A DNA stretch of 58,131 bases from Planctomycetaceae bacterium (GTDB lineage Bacteria; Planctomycetota; Planctomycetia; Pirellulales; PALSA-1355), in the NCBI GenBank assembly GCA_003153375.1, contig PLYM01000264.1, forward strand, positions 1-58,131. Reading direction: 5' to 3'. Positions 9,901 to 17,247 of this stretch are shown one piece after another (positions within the stretch are counted from its first letter, which is position 1; the number at the start of each line of letters is the position of its first letter). The translations under genes were made by a program, and so were the position numbers. Under the pieces are notes generated by a model, which ran no database searches, was not told where the DNA came from, and was given only the letters and a program-made list of their open reading frames with translations.

Positions 9901-10454
9901 AGAGCACTCGTGCCTCGCGGGCGACTCTGCAGGGGGATCCGGAGAATCGCTTGCTAGGCCGCGCGAACAGACGTCGGCTCGAAGCCGAGGCGATACGCGA
10001 CAGCCTGTTAGCAGTGGCTGGCAGACTCGATCCAACGCCTGGCGGACCCGGATTCCTGGATCCAACGATTCCGCGGCGCAGCCTTTATTTGATGTCGGTG
10101 CGGACCGGTGCGAAGGCGGCCAGTTTTGGTCCTCTGTTTGATGGTCCAAATTGCAGCGCAATAGTCGAGCATCGAAGTCAATCGACAGTCGCCCCGCAAG
10201 CATTGTTTCTGCTGAACGATCCCTTCGTCATGGAGATGGCCGCGGCATTAGCCGATCGCGTTGTCAAAGAGATTCCGTCGCTCAAACAGGAGGCGATGAT
10301 TGAACGCGTGTACCAGATTGCAATTGGCCGCCCGCCGACCATCGCTGAAGTTGACATTGCCCGGGGGCTTCTAGACAGTCAGCCGGACGCGGATGCCTGG
10401 TTTGGCTTTTGTCACATGGTTCTTTGCACGAATGAGTTCATCTATGTCGATTAG
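6981..10454 (+). CDS. Secreted PSCyt1/DUF1549/DUF1553 cytochrome-type protein
   Basis: A large planctomycete family protein. I place the start at TTG 6981, which has AGGAG at 6971-6975 and gives a clean signal peptide (RGRIVVVAVLLFGFCRAAWA); an upstream ATG at 6864 would add 39 residues before it. Domains in order: a cytochrome-c-like PSCyt1 module with heme motif C49-S-K-C52-H53, DUF1549 (about 110-370) containing a second CxxCH at 361-365 (CARCHDHKFDPIS), a middle region (about 590-760) that looks like a LamG/concanavalin-type module (VPAVGSLFVVFRL, LHIGGPGSG), and DUF1553 (about 900-1145, NRIWQHHFGEGLVRTSTNFG). The biochemical role of the family is not established; a surface role in polysaccharide use is often assumed. 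The gene overlaps the following DUF1501 gene by 11 bases, the usual pairing. Confidence 0.9.
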   Translation: MSRGRIVVVAVLLFGFCRAAWAASHDDPQSAEALDFFKSQIRPLLAARCSKCHDKAPGKGGLLLSTQKSLSAGGDSGPVIVPGKPAESLLISAVRYQNRQLQMPPDGKLPDADIARLERWVQEGAAWVADEPPLADAEQTSSEYTAEQRNFWSFQALREDALPSVRAEAWTQSPIDRLILARLEERGLTASEPADKRELLRRATFDLTGLPPTRDEMAAFLADNSPTAFAAVVDRLLASPRYGERWGRHWLDVVRYADARDLIQLPAESDFREAWRYRDWVVNSFNRDLPYDQFIKLQLAGDLLQPANPNQIDKDAFVATGMLAIADFVPGDVDKAQMIADYVNDQIDVVGRGIMGLTLACARCHDHKFDPISTHDYYALAGIFFSTRLIPGPVPGNTPLVRVPLLSGAELKAVEAEAVRDKQQLAALTQAVQVAADRERLTYIGQLVSTQTPRYLVATWDVLHRPAGEERSAVAEAATAGKLNEATLAHWLRYVADHPHPLLSPFLAASDRMESESLAQELGRKLSDTALRRQKTHAEDAGEGALAKHELLRFQADDPRIRTDDMQQVSVWPDHGGLSQDAAALADTPAPTLIADSDPAGSLRVLRFDGHQMLQAPLNVPAVGSLFVVFRLAQQAVPGQRLIGWEDSAVGQHGLGVMLEPGSLHVIARRNGEKGDIVTTLPPSTMLQVLSVTWGPAGVTVHLNGMAAGNNHTIDAVSSAPEIPALHIGGPGSGASAKFSGDLAELRVFGGQFDEETRARCEAILRRRWFAASDQPACHGDPLEDLYDELLSLRGPFWADQAERIRSLPEDACARLALMNQELEALQKKPAPDVPRAVVVQDGGPPGTEHEGFQDAAVYLRGNPATRGPRVPRGFPRVLDGDRKLPIRQGSGRLELANWLTRADHPLTARVMVNRIWQHHFGEGLVRTSTNFGARGERPSHPELLDFLATRFLASGWSVKSMHRLIMLSSVYQQSTRASRATLQGDPENRLLGRANRRRLEAEAIRDSLLAVAGRLDPTPGGPGFLDPTIPRRSLYLMSVRTGAKAASFGPLFDGPNCSAIVEHRSQSTVAPQALFLLNDPFVMEMAAALADRVVKEIPSLKQEAMIERVYQIAIGRPPTIAEVDIARGLLDSQPDADAWFGFCHMVLCTNEFIYVD

Positions 10455-11853
10455 TTTGAGCCGTCGCCAATTGCTGCGGTGCGCAGGCGCGGGCTTCGGG
10501 TCGCTGGCCCTGGCGGCGCTTCTCAATGACGAAACATCGGCAGCTGCAGTGGGCAGCGAATCGGCGGACGTTGCCGGCAATACGTTATCTCCCAAAAGGC
10601 CCCATTTTGCCGCGCGGGCTAAACGGGTGATTTTCCTGTTCATGCCAGGAGGGCCATCGCAAGTCGACACGTTCGATCCCAAGCCGCGCTTGACGCAAGA
10701 CAACGGTCATCCCTCGCCAAAAGCTTACCGCGGGCAAACGCGCAATTTATTGGCTTCGCCTTGGAAGTTTCAGAAATTTGGACAGTCGGGGATCGAGGTC
10801 AGCGAACTGTTTCCGCACACGGCTGCGCGCATCGACGACATCTGCGTCATCCGCTCGATGGTCAGCGACGACCCGAACCACCCAGGCGGATGTTTGCTGA
10901 TGAACACAGGCGAGCGAGTTTTCTCACGGCCGAGCTTAGGGGCGTGGGTGACGTACGGGCTCGGGACGGAAAACCAGAATCTGCCGGGCTTTGTGGCCAT
11001 TGGTCCCGGACCACTCATCGAAGGCGCACGCCAGTACGGCGCTAGCTTCTTGCCGGCCGATTACCAGGGGACTTTCATCTCGGACATGCACCGTCCACTG
11101 AGTAATCTAACAAATTCTCGCGTGTCCAACGAGCGGCAGCGGCGTGAGATCAATGCGCTGGCTCGTCTCAATCAGCTGCATCTGGCGCACTCTGGTGAAG
11201 ATAGTCGATTGAGTGCCCGGATTGAATCGTTTGAGCTGGCCTTTCGCATGCAAGCGAGGGCCCCGGAGGCATTTGATCTATCGTCCGAGACGCCGGCGGC
11301 GCAGCGGCTCTACGGAGTCGATCAGCCGGTAACCGAAGTGTTTGGGCGCCAGTGTTTGTTGGCCAGACGACTTATCGAGCGGGGCGTGCGGTTCGTCCAA
11401 CTCTACCACACGACCGGCGGTTTCCAGCCTTGGGACCAACACAGCGATCTGAAGGCTGGCCATGAAAAGAACGCGGTCGCAACCGACCTTCCGATCGCGG
11501 GCTTGCTCCAGGATCTCAAGGCCCGCGGTTTATTAGATGACACCCTGGTAATCTGGGGAGGTGAGTTCGGCCGAACTCCAGCTTGCGAGGGAAGTGCCAA
11601 TGGACGCGATCATCATCCGTTTGGATTCAGCATGTGGTTAGCCGGTGGCGGTGTCCGCGGCGGTTTGACTTACGGAGCCACCGACGAGTTCGGCTGGGAT
11701 GCCGTCGAGAATCCGGTACACGTGCACGACTTACATGCCACAATATTGCATCTGCTGGGCCTCGATCACGAGCGGCTCACATACCGCTTTGCCGGTCGCG
11801 ACTTTAGGCTGACTGATGTATCCGGACGAGTTGTTGAGGGCTTGCTGGCATAA
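10444..11853 (+). CDS. DUF1501 family protein with twin-arginine signal
   Basis: A 469-residue protein. ATG 10444 overlaps the 3' end of the previous gene and gives a Tat signal (SLSRRQLLRCAGAGFGSLAL), so it is exported folded. The body is DUF1501, an alkaline-phosphatase/sulfatase-like fold: 'RVIFLFMPGGPSQVDTFDPK', 'DDICVIRSMVSDDPNHPGG', 'LVIWGGEFGRTP' and 'NGRDHHPFGFSMWLAGGGV'. The GGEFGRTP and GRDHHP blocks hold the metal-type Asp/His positions of the fold. Activity is unproven. Close coupling to the PSCyt1/DUF1549/DUF1553 gene suggests joint expression and a shared job at the cell surface. Confidence 0.92.
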   Translation: MSISLSRRQLLRCAGAGFGSLALAALLNDETSAAAVGSESADVAGNTLSPKRPHFAARAKRVIFLFMPGGPSQVDTFDPKPRLTQDNGHPSPKAYRGQTRNLLASPWKFQKFGQSGIEVSELFPHTAARIDDICVIRSMVSDDPNHPGGCLLMNTGERVFSRPSLGAWVTYGLGTENQNLPGFVAIGPGPLIEGARQYGASFLPADYQGTFISDMHRPLSNLTNSRVSNERQRREINALARLNQLHLAHSGEDSRLSARIESFELAFRMQARAPEAFDLSSETPAAQRLYGVDQPVTEVFGRQCLLARRLIERGVRFVQLYHTTGGFQPWDQHSDLKAGHEKNAVATDLPIAGLLQDLKARGLLDDTLVIWGGEFGRTPACEGSANGRDHHPFGFSMWLAGGGVRGGLTYGATDEFGWDAVENPVHVHDLHATILHLLGLDHERLTYRFAGRDFRLTDVSGRVVEGLLA

Positions 11854-12066
11854 CCTTGTTGCCTCCGTGGGGCATCGACGCCACGACGATTCTGATGCAG
11901 CGCAGGATCGCCGCCGTTCTAGGCGAACTGCATCGCAAGTCAGCGTTCCACAAACACGCGCATGAGCCTGGTGATCTTTCGCCTAGCTCTGGGTCGACGA
12001 GCGGCTCGGCCACCCGTCCTTGCGGATCCTTATGTCACGAGACTGGAGGGTCCAGTTTATGTTGGG
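11854..12066. other. Probable mobile-element debris, no gene
   Basis: No open frame here resembles a known protein. It lies directly after the stop of the DUF1501 gene and next to the IS3 remnant, so it is probably the broken remainder of that element, but I could not recognise an orfB or terminal inverted repeats. Confidence 0.35.
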
Positions 12067-12153
12067 CCCGGGAACTCGCTCCCCTTTCCCCAAGGCCACG
12101 TCCGCTTGACGCAGCAGCCCTACGATCTGTTCTGCACTATGTCGCTTCTTCAT
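12067..12153 (-). pseudogene. IS3-family transposase orfA, N-terminal remnant
   Basis: Starting at an ATG at 12153, the frame reads MKKRHSAEQIVGLLRQADVA followed by LGKGERV. This matches the N-terminal helix-turn-helix region of IS3-family OrfA (HxxEQIxxxLRQAD). After about 29 residues the sequence loses all likeness to the family, so only a scrap is left. It marks the left side of the small accessory island that ends with an integrase scrap at 14.9 kb. Confidence 0.7.
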
Positions 12154-12192
12154 GATGAATCCTTTCCGGCCCAACGGGCCGGCTGGATTCTC

Positions 12193-12345
12193 TCATATTC
12201 CCTGGATCATTTTTCGGGAAGGGGGCACCTTGGCCATCACGTGCCGTGTATCAAGCTCGACTGGGGGCGGATAGTGCTTGCGAAGCGCATCAGCAATCGC
12301 CCGCTCGCAAGCCTCTTCGAGTTCTCAAACGTCGTTATGATCCAT
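12193..12345 (-). pseudogene. Small ORF interrupted by one in-frame TGA
   Basis: From ATG 12345 the frame reads MDHNDV, then TGA at 12327-12325, then 43 further codons that look like a genuine protein end (ELEEACERAIADALRKHYPP, later VMAKVPPSRKMIQGI) to a TGA at 12195-12193. It starts inside the last codons of the membrane-protein gene at 12335-12658. It is either a pseudogene with one nonsense mutation, a sequencing error, or a short protein using a start I do not see. I do not recognise the family. Between 12154 and 12192 nothing is seen. Confidence 0.35.
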
Positions 12346-12658
12346 GGATAGGCTCCTGCTTCTTGCTGGGCAGCACACCCGACTTTCGCAGTTGGCGTGC
12401 CCAAAGGGTTAGCCAGAGGGCTACGAACGCCATCAGCAAAACCATCAGCTTGAGGATTATGATCGCCCAAAGCCAGACATTCTGGATGTACGCCCAACTT
12501 TGTTCAGGCCCCCATAACGACAAGTACCAAGTAGGTCGAGCATGGACGACGACAAGGTAGGCGATCCCACTCAACAAGAGCACCCCTGCGGCGAGCAGTA
12601 CGACCCACCACAGGGCGACGGCTGCGGCCATAACCCTTCGTTCAAAGTGGTCGTTCAT
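12335..12658 (-). CDS. Small two-span membrane protein, unknown function
   Basis: I choose ATG 12658 (MNDHFERRVMAAAVALWWVV), giving 107 residues; an earlier in-frame start at 12703 adds only polar residues. Two hydrophobic segments are seen at about 10-35 (VALWWVVLLAAGVLLLSGIA) and 60-85 (WAIIILKLMVLLMAFVALWL), with a basic tail. No family was recognised. It lies 53 bases after the end of the channel-like gene at 12712-13065, same strand, so the two may be co-transcribed. Confidence 0.6.
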   Translation of the reverse strand: MNDHFERRVMAAAVALWWVVLLAAGVLLLSGIAYLVVVHARPTWYLSLWGPEQSWAYIQNVWLWAIIILKLMVLLMAFVALWLTLWARQLRKSGVLPSKKQEPIHGS

Positions 12659-12711
12659 GGTAAGTACCGTTCTGCTGGGTGAAGATGCTGTTGAATGACG
12701 CAAGCACCAGT

Positions 12712-13065
12712 CTACAAGTCATGATCGCTTTCATCGAGATGAAGCGAGTGCATGATGCGATGCAGAACTGGAGCAGCGAGTATTGCGACCATTGACACAA
12801 ATACGAGCCCTCCGTACATGACATAGAGTCCGGCAAACACTTTTCCGACCGTCGATGCCGGATGAACGCTCACGTCACGATTGCCGAGGATGAGGCACGC
12901 ACAATGAAATGAATCATCCCAATCGGCTCCAACAAGGAAATGGTAGCCAAGCGTTCCAAGAAACATGGAAAGTGCAGCCACCAGTATGGTAAACGACAAG
13001 GCTTTGCCGATCCGCCAAGCGAACTGCAATCCAGACAACAAGGGTTCTGTGCGGTGCTCAAACAT
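12712..13065 (-). CDS. Small ion-channel-like two-helix membrane protein
   Basis: A 117-residue protein built as helix - pore-like loop - helix: first segment at about 22-42 (LSFTILVAALSMFLGTLGYH), a re-entrant-like stretch WDDSFHCACLILGNRDVSVH at about 49-68, and a second segment at about 78-100 (LYVMYGGLVFVSMVAILAAP). This is the outline of the 2TM potassium-channel fold (ion_trans_2-like), and matches a widespread short bacterial family where the loop replaces the potassium filter with 'LGxxxPV'-type residues. The canonical TVGYGD filter is absent, so potassium selectivity is not predicted. Role unknown. Confidence 0.65.
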   Translation of the reverse strand: MFEHRTEPLLSGLQFAWRIGKALSFTILVAALSMFLGTLGYHFLVGADWDDSFHCACLILGNRDVSVHPASTVGKVFAGLYVMYGGLVFVSMVAILAAPVLHRIMHSLHLDESDHDL

Positions 13066-13190
13066 CTTTATCGATTCCTATGGTCGGGTGATCGCAATAA
13101 AGGTGAGCTCAGGGCGGCTTCACGACGTTGCCGTTGAGGGCATCGGCTAAGAGAAAGCAGTTCAGGGCTGGGAGAAATTTCAGCATGAAT

Positions 13191-13964
13191 TCACCACACT
13201 CCCAGAATCCATCCTTCGAGGTTAGCCACTAGCATTTGGTCCTTCGTCAGTGGTGGGGAGAAGTATCCGGTTAGGAAACCGGTGCGATCCATCTCCGAGA
13301 GCCAGCGAGCGACTGCATATGCATCGTGCTGATCGGGTGATCGGTCGCCACCCGGGAACCGATTCCGAAATAGGGCTGGGTAGACCTCAACCAAGACGGA
13401 CTTCCCTGCCGGAACCTCCCACCCATCGAATGGCCAGAAATGGACTCGATCTCCGACCTCCATTCTTATCCTGCGCAGCCACGGGATTCCAGCATGAGTG
13501 GACTTGGCAACTTGTCCCTGCGCATGAAACTTGAACACGCTTTTGGCTGAACTGCTCCAACGCTCGGTAATCCTGAATTCGTCGATGGTTCCAGTCCTGG
13601 CCGGATTTTTATCACGGATAAAATCAACGTAAGTATGATCGATATCGGTTGGCCAGTGCTGGCAAAAGTCATCGAGGAAGGCAACCCAGGACTTCAGCTT
13701 GTACCTCTGGAAATAACTGATCGGAAAGGAAAACCCATGATCGATTCCAGCAATGAACGTGACTTTCTTCCGGGCGGTCTCTACCAACCACTCGCCAATT
13801 TCCTTGCGGCTCCAATTCTTGAAGAGCTTTGGAGAGGACGTTGGGGACGGAATGGTACGAGGTTCTTCGCCATCGAAGCTGGCAAATACTTGAAGGGCTG
13901 GCGTGCGAGAGGTCGGAGTCTCCCGACCTGAATAGTCGATGCCGATGTGGAGATCGAAGAGCAT
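13191..13964 (-). CDS. Predicted RNase H-fold protein (DUF429-like)
   Basis: A 257-residue soluble protein. It begins with a strand carrying an Asp (LHIGIDYSGRE), followed by 'VTFIAGIDHGFSFP' and, near the C-terminus, 'SPDQHDAYAVARWL'. This series of acidic residues on the first strand, a middle strand and a late helix is the outline of predicted nucleases of the DUF429/RNase H-like fold. That assignment rests on pattern only. It starts 13 bases after the stop of the GIY-YIG gene on the same strand, so the pair is probably one operon of two nuclease-like proteins in an accessory island. Confidence 0.55.
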   Translation of the reverse strand: MLFDLHIGIDYSGRETPTSRTPALQVFASFDGEEPRTIPSPTSSPKLFKNWSRKEIGEWLVETARKKVTFIAGIDHGFSFPISYFQRYKLKSWVAFLDDFCQHWPTDIDHTYVDFIRDKNPARTGTIDEFRITERWSSSAKSVFKFHAQGQVAKSTHAGIPWLRRIRMEVGDRVHFWPFDGWEVPAGKSVLVEVYPALFRNRFPGGDRSPDQHDAYAVARWLSEMDRTGFLTGYFSPPLTKDQMLVANLEGWILGVW

Positions 13965-13977
13965 GTGTGGGATGCCG

Positions 13978-14484
13978 CTACACCTTCCGCTTCTTCAAGG
14001 CAGCGACCTGTTGTTCCAATGCACGGAGCCGGGCTTCGTGATCAGCCAGTCTATGTCGTGTGTCGGACGCAGTGTGGATCACGAGTCTTCCGGTGGCTTC
14101 TTCCTTGAACAGGATCACCGTGCGTCGGTAGAACGCTTCGGAATCGTAATGCTTTTTCGCCCGTTCCGTGATCGTCGCACGGCTTCGCAGTGCAGGCTCT
14201 AAGACATCAAAGGCGACGAGTTCGGCGGCTCGGAGAAAGTCCCTCTTCTCGAACTCGGGATGCTCCCACCATTGAACCTCGGTAATAAGCTCAGGGTTGA
14301 GCGAGACCGCCGTTACGCCCGTGGTGACGCTGCTGTCCTTGCGAACAAGGTGCTGTTCGAGCCGGCTGCGGAATTTTCCAGCAAGTCCTACGTAGGCGAC
14401 GTATTTCGTTCGTCGGTGTCCTCCAAACATGGCATACACCGCAGGAACGTTTGGCACTTGTGAAATTGACGGGATTTCGATCAT
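13978..14484 (-). CDS. GIY-YIG-like nuclease domain protein
   Basis: A 168-residue protein. Residues 10-60 have the GIY-YIG layout: VPAVYAMFGG (the 'GIY' strand), YVAYVGLAGK (the 'YIG' strand) and SRLEQHLVRK (Arg and His helix). The middle has an acidic/Arg helix (FLRAAELVAFDVLEPALRSR) and the C-terminus is a short coiled coil (HRLADHEARLRALEQQ). Stand-alone members act in DNA repair, mobile elements or restriction; which applies here is unclear. It is the first gene of a two-gene unit with the RNase H-like gene at 13191-13964. Confidence 0.65.
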   Translation of the reverse strand: MIEIPSISQVPNVPAVYAMFGGHRRTKYVAYVGLAGKFRSRLEQHLVRKDSSVTTGVTAVSLNPELITEVQWWEHPEFEKRDFLRAAELVAFDVLEPALRSRATITERAKKHYDSEAFYRRTVILFKEEATGRLVIHTASDTRHRLADHEARLRALEQQVAALKKRKV

Positions 14485-14849
14485 AGATCGTTTCCAGATT
14501 TATGGAGTGATTTCACCAGCAGTCTGAACGATTGCTCAGCAGCCATTGCAGTGATTCGGCAGCCACCGGATCGCCTTGAACGGCCTCCGCATTCGATGTT
14601 TTTCGACGCCGATGGGTTCTGGCGAGGGTTATCGTGGAATAACCCCAAATTCGGTCGGTTAATTGACGATTGGAAGATGTTCCGTTCAGATTCTGAACGT
14701 CAGGGTTCGTCTTTGCAAGCCTTCGGTCGTTTAGGTTGTAGGGCAACAGTTCTGAGATCAGATTTGCCCTATCGTGGAGCCGGGCTGATGAAGGACCGCC
14801 GTCGAGGAGCCTTGGTCAAAAACTCGGACCCATTAGGAATACCCGCACG
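14485..14849. other. Non-coding island flank
   Basis: No supported gene. It contains the upstream region of the GIY-YIG gene on the minus side, and probably the former upstream region of the integrase remnant on the plus side. Short frames here lack any recognisable motif. Confidence 0.45.
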
Positions 14850-14969
14850 ATGGAAACGCACCCGTTCCGCGTCCCTGCCTATTGTCATCATAAGCCCACG
14901 GTTCCGGTCGTCGTCACCGTCGGCGGGCGTGACAACCATCTGGGCAAGTACAAGTCAGCCGCCAGCCGA
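14850..14969 (+). pseudogene. Site-specific integrase, N-terminal remnant
   Basis: The frame starting ATG 14850 contains HPFRVPAYCHHKPTVPVVVT, then VGGRDNHLGKYKSAASR. This resembles the conserved N-terminal arm-binding segment of planctomycete tyrosine recombinases (PxYRxHKxxGQAVVTxxGRDxYLGxxxSxxS). The similarity stops at about residue 40 and the catalytic domain is missing. It is therefore debris of an integrase and marks the right edge of the 12-15 kb island. The rest of the 330-base frame, to 15179, is not integrase-like. Confidence 0.6.
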
Positions 14970-15107
14970 GGCCCCGAAACGCCGCCAGTTCACAAGAAGC
15001 CGGGTGCAATAAGACCGGCGGCCATCCTCAACACACGACAGACCGACACGAAGGGCTATCGTGAGGGCGAATATGCGCTCGTGTGCGCCACCGTTCTCGC
15101 GGGGCAG

Positions 15108-16004
15108 TTAGCAGCACCAGGCGAAGAACATCCGTCGCCGCCAGAATACGGTCGCCAGAATAGCACTGCCCAGCAATAGCGATCTCGCGCTACTCGGCTC
15201 CGGCACAATAGCCACGGCCGCGGCATGCGCGGCCATTTCAAAGGAAGGCACCACGGCGGAATGTCCGTCCAATTGACTGATCACTGCGAGCAGATCGGCC
15301 GGCGATAATAGTCCGTCTCCGTTGGTGTCCGCGAATCTCGGTAGGGTCTCGCCGACAGTGGGCACTCCCAGCGTGCGTATCCCCGATGAAACCAGAGCAC
15401 TGATTTCCAAGAGCACGTCGGCCGGCGATATCATCCCGTCGTTATTGACGTCGAGCGGCGCGAACGGATTCTGCCAGGGATGTGCCGTGGGATTGATGTT
15501 CAACTCAAAACCTGCGTCGCTGAATGGGGCGCCACCATAGATGAACGTCGTGCTGATGGGAACGCCGGAAAAGAATGGCGAACTGCCAGTCAGCACGGTC
15601 GGCGTTGCGGTGATATCGAAGCCAAACCCGCTGAGCGTCTGGCCAGGGGGCAGTGGTCCACTGTTGTTGATCCATTGCACCGCAAATCCATCATTGGCTC
15701 CCAAGTTCGTGACTTGAGCCGTCCAACCGGGAGGCGCCACCGGGTTTGTGGGGCGGACACCCAAGAAGTCTTCTCCTAGAACCCACGAATACCAGAGCGT
15801 GCCGACGTTGGTCGTGCCGGAGTTCTTGAGGTCGATGTTGTAATGAAACTGGCTGGCGCTGGCTTGCTCGTAGAGCAGAACTCCGACCGCTTGTTCTGCC
15901 CCTATCAACGATTGCGGCGCAACAATCACCAGTGCAACAAGGCTCAAGATCCGCGCCAATCCGCGGGATCGTTCGACCAACCACGGCAAGTCATTGATTT
16001 TCAC
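15108..16004 (-). CDS. Secreted dockerin-type protein with PEP-CTERM anchor
   Basis: GTG 16004 is chosen because GAGGAG lies five bases before it. A hydrophobic signal segment (ILSLVALVIVAPQSLIGAEQ) is followed by a beta-rich domain (about 40-170; LKNSGTTNVGTLWYSW, PPGWTAQVTNLGA). Two EF-hand-like dockerin type I repeats follow: DVNNDGMISPADVLLEISAL and FADTNGDGLLSPADLLAVIS, with Ca-binding D-x-N-x-D-G positions intact. The end is a PEP-CTERM sorting signal: VPEPSS, a membrane helix, then RRR. The protein should be exported, processed by exosortase and displayed or released in the matrix, with the dockerin region available for cohesin-like partners. The two following genes are also extracellular proteins. 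Confidence 0.85.
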   Translation of the reverse strand: MKINDLPWLVERSRGLARILSLVALVIVAPQSLIGAEQAVGVLLYEQASASQFHYNIDLKNSGTTNVGTLWYSWVLGEDFLGVRPTNPVAPPGWTAQVTNLGANDGFAVQWINNSGPLPPGQTLSGFGFDITATPTVLTGSSPFFSGVPISTTFIYGGAPFSDAGFELNINPTAHPWQNPFAPLDVNNDGMISPADVLLEISALVSSGIRTLGVPTVGETLPRFADTNGDGLLSPADLLAVISQLDGHSAVVPSFEMAAHAAAVAIVPEPSSARSLLLGSAILATVFWRRRMFFAWCC

Positions 16005-16277
16005 GGCCACTCCTCAGTCTCGCGGGCCGATGCACTCACACAGAGCCCACTGCGTCGCCACCCCCTACATAGTTTATCACCGCAACGGCCGCTGGGTGCG
16101 CCGTGCGCACGCCAATGACTGAAGCTGTACCGTGGCCAAATCTCGACTAGGCCTGGCGCGAGCGACAGATCTGCTGAGAAATTGCAAAGACCTTGGCAAC
16201 TGCATGTATGGCGTCTGCTGCTTTACTCAGACCAAGAAATATCGGTTCGCGTAAGCTTATGACCCGCAATTGGGCAT

Positions 16278-17060
16278 TCATCGGGTTTGCAATGCGCGGC
16301 GACGACGGAATGCCAACAGAATCAGGCCGCCCAGAGCGCCGCCAGCTAGCATCATTGTCGAGGGTTCTGGCAATGCCGAAATGTTGTCGACGCCGATTTG
16401 GAAGTTCCCGGTGTCGCCGATCAGCGCGGGCTGGGCCGATTCGAGGATGCGGAAATCCCCTACAGATGTCAAAAAAGTGCTTAAGGCGCTAGGCGAGTTA
16501 ATCGCCGTCAAACTACCGGCGGTCAGAGAGAACACGGCATGATGCCAAGCATTGTCCGCCGGCACAGTTATGGGTGTCGTGCTGGCATATCCCGCAGTTC
16601 CGGATCCCCCCGCAGCCGCCCGCAACGCAATGCGGATCGACTCAGTCGAGCTGGTTGAATTCTTGAGATCCATGGCAACGCCGGTGATGACATTGCCTGT
16701 TGCGACGAAATCGCCGATCCACTGGGTATCGTTGAAACCCACCAGCTTGGGTCCGCCGCCAAACGTTCCCGATGAAATCAACAAGAATCGATCGCTTGTC
16801 CCGCCGGGACCGCCGGCGGTGTTAATTGGATCCGGCTTGCTACCGTTCGTCCAATTCTGCAAAGTGCCGTCTTGAAAATCATCGACTTGTCCCACCAGCG
16901 GCGAAGACCAGGCAGTCGTCGGCGACATCAGAAACAAGGCCCACAGGAAACATTGGACAAACCGTACCCTTGCACGCCGGTCGACGATGATTGGAGTGGT
17001 CCTGTTTTCTGAAGAACCGAGCCGAAAGCTTTCCAAAGCTGCGAGATGCGCAAAACGCAT
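16278..17060 (-). CDS. PEP-CTERM exported protein
   Basis: A 260-residue protein with a long N-region and signal helix (FVQCFLWALFLMSPTTAWSS), a single beta-sandwich-like domain (about 55-225) that begins VDDFQDGTLQNWTNG and has the look of a carbohydrate-binding or choice-of-anchor domain, and a PEP-CTERM end (ALPEPSTMMLAGGALGG, then RRRR). It should be exported by Sec and sorted by exosortase. The ligand is unknown. It lies between the dockerin PEP-CTERM gene and a beta-propeller gene, all on the minus strand but with gaps of about 190-270 bases, so separate promoters are likely. Confidence 0.82.
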   Translation of the reverse strand: MRFAHLAALESFRLGSSENRTTPIIVDRRARVRFVQCFLWALFLMSPTTAWSSPLVGQVDDFQDGTLQNWTNGSKPDPINTAGGPGGTSDRFLLISSGTFGGGPKLVGFNDTQWIGDFVATGNVITGVAMDLKNSTSSTESIRIALRAAAGGSGTAGYASTTPITVPADNAWHHAVFSLTAGSLTAINSPSALSTFLTSVGDFRILESAQPALIGDTGNFQIGVDNISALPEPSTMMLAGGALGGLILLAFRRRRALQTR

Positions 17061-17247
17061 TGTTAGTTCCCTTGTTGGTTCAGACCGATTCGTTTCATCG
17101 GTCGTTTATGCTTCAGCCGAACGCTTGAAATCGACCTTGCACGATGCTGCCAGCTGGCTCGACACCGAAGTCGAAACCCCACTCCGGCTGGTACGCGCAA
17201 CGTCACAACACCACTAAGACTTGTCCACAGTTGCGTCTTTTATGGCA

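Noticed and set aside
12325-12327. TGA read as selenocysteine in the small ORF
   Set aside because: No SECIS-like hairpin was seen after it, no selenoprotein family fits, and the preceding codons are only six. A nonsense mutation or error is simpler.
14551-15012. 153-codon plus-strand frame overlapping the integrase remnant
   Set aside because: The competing frame from 14850 carries the recognisable integrase motif, while this one has none.
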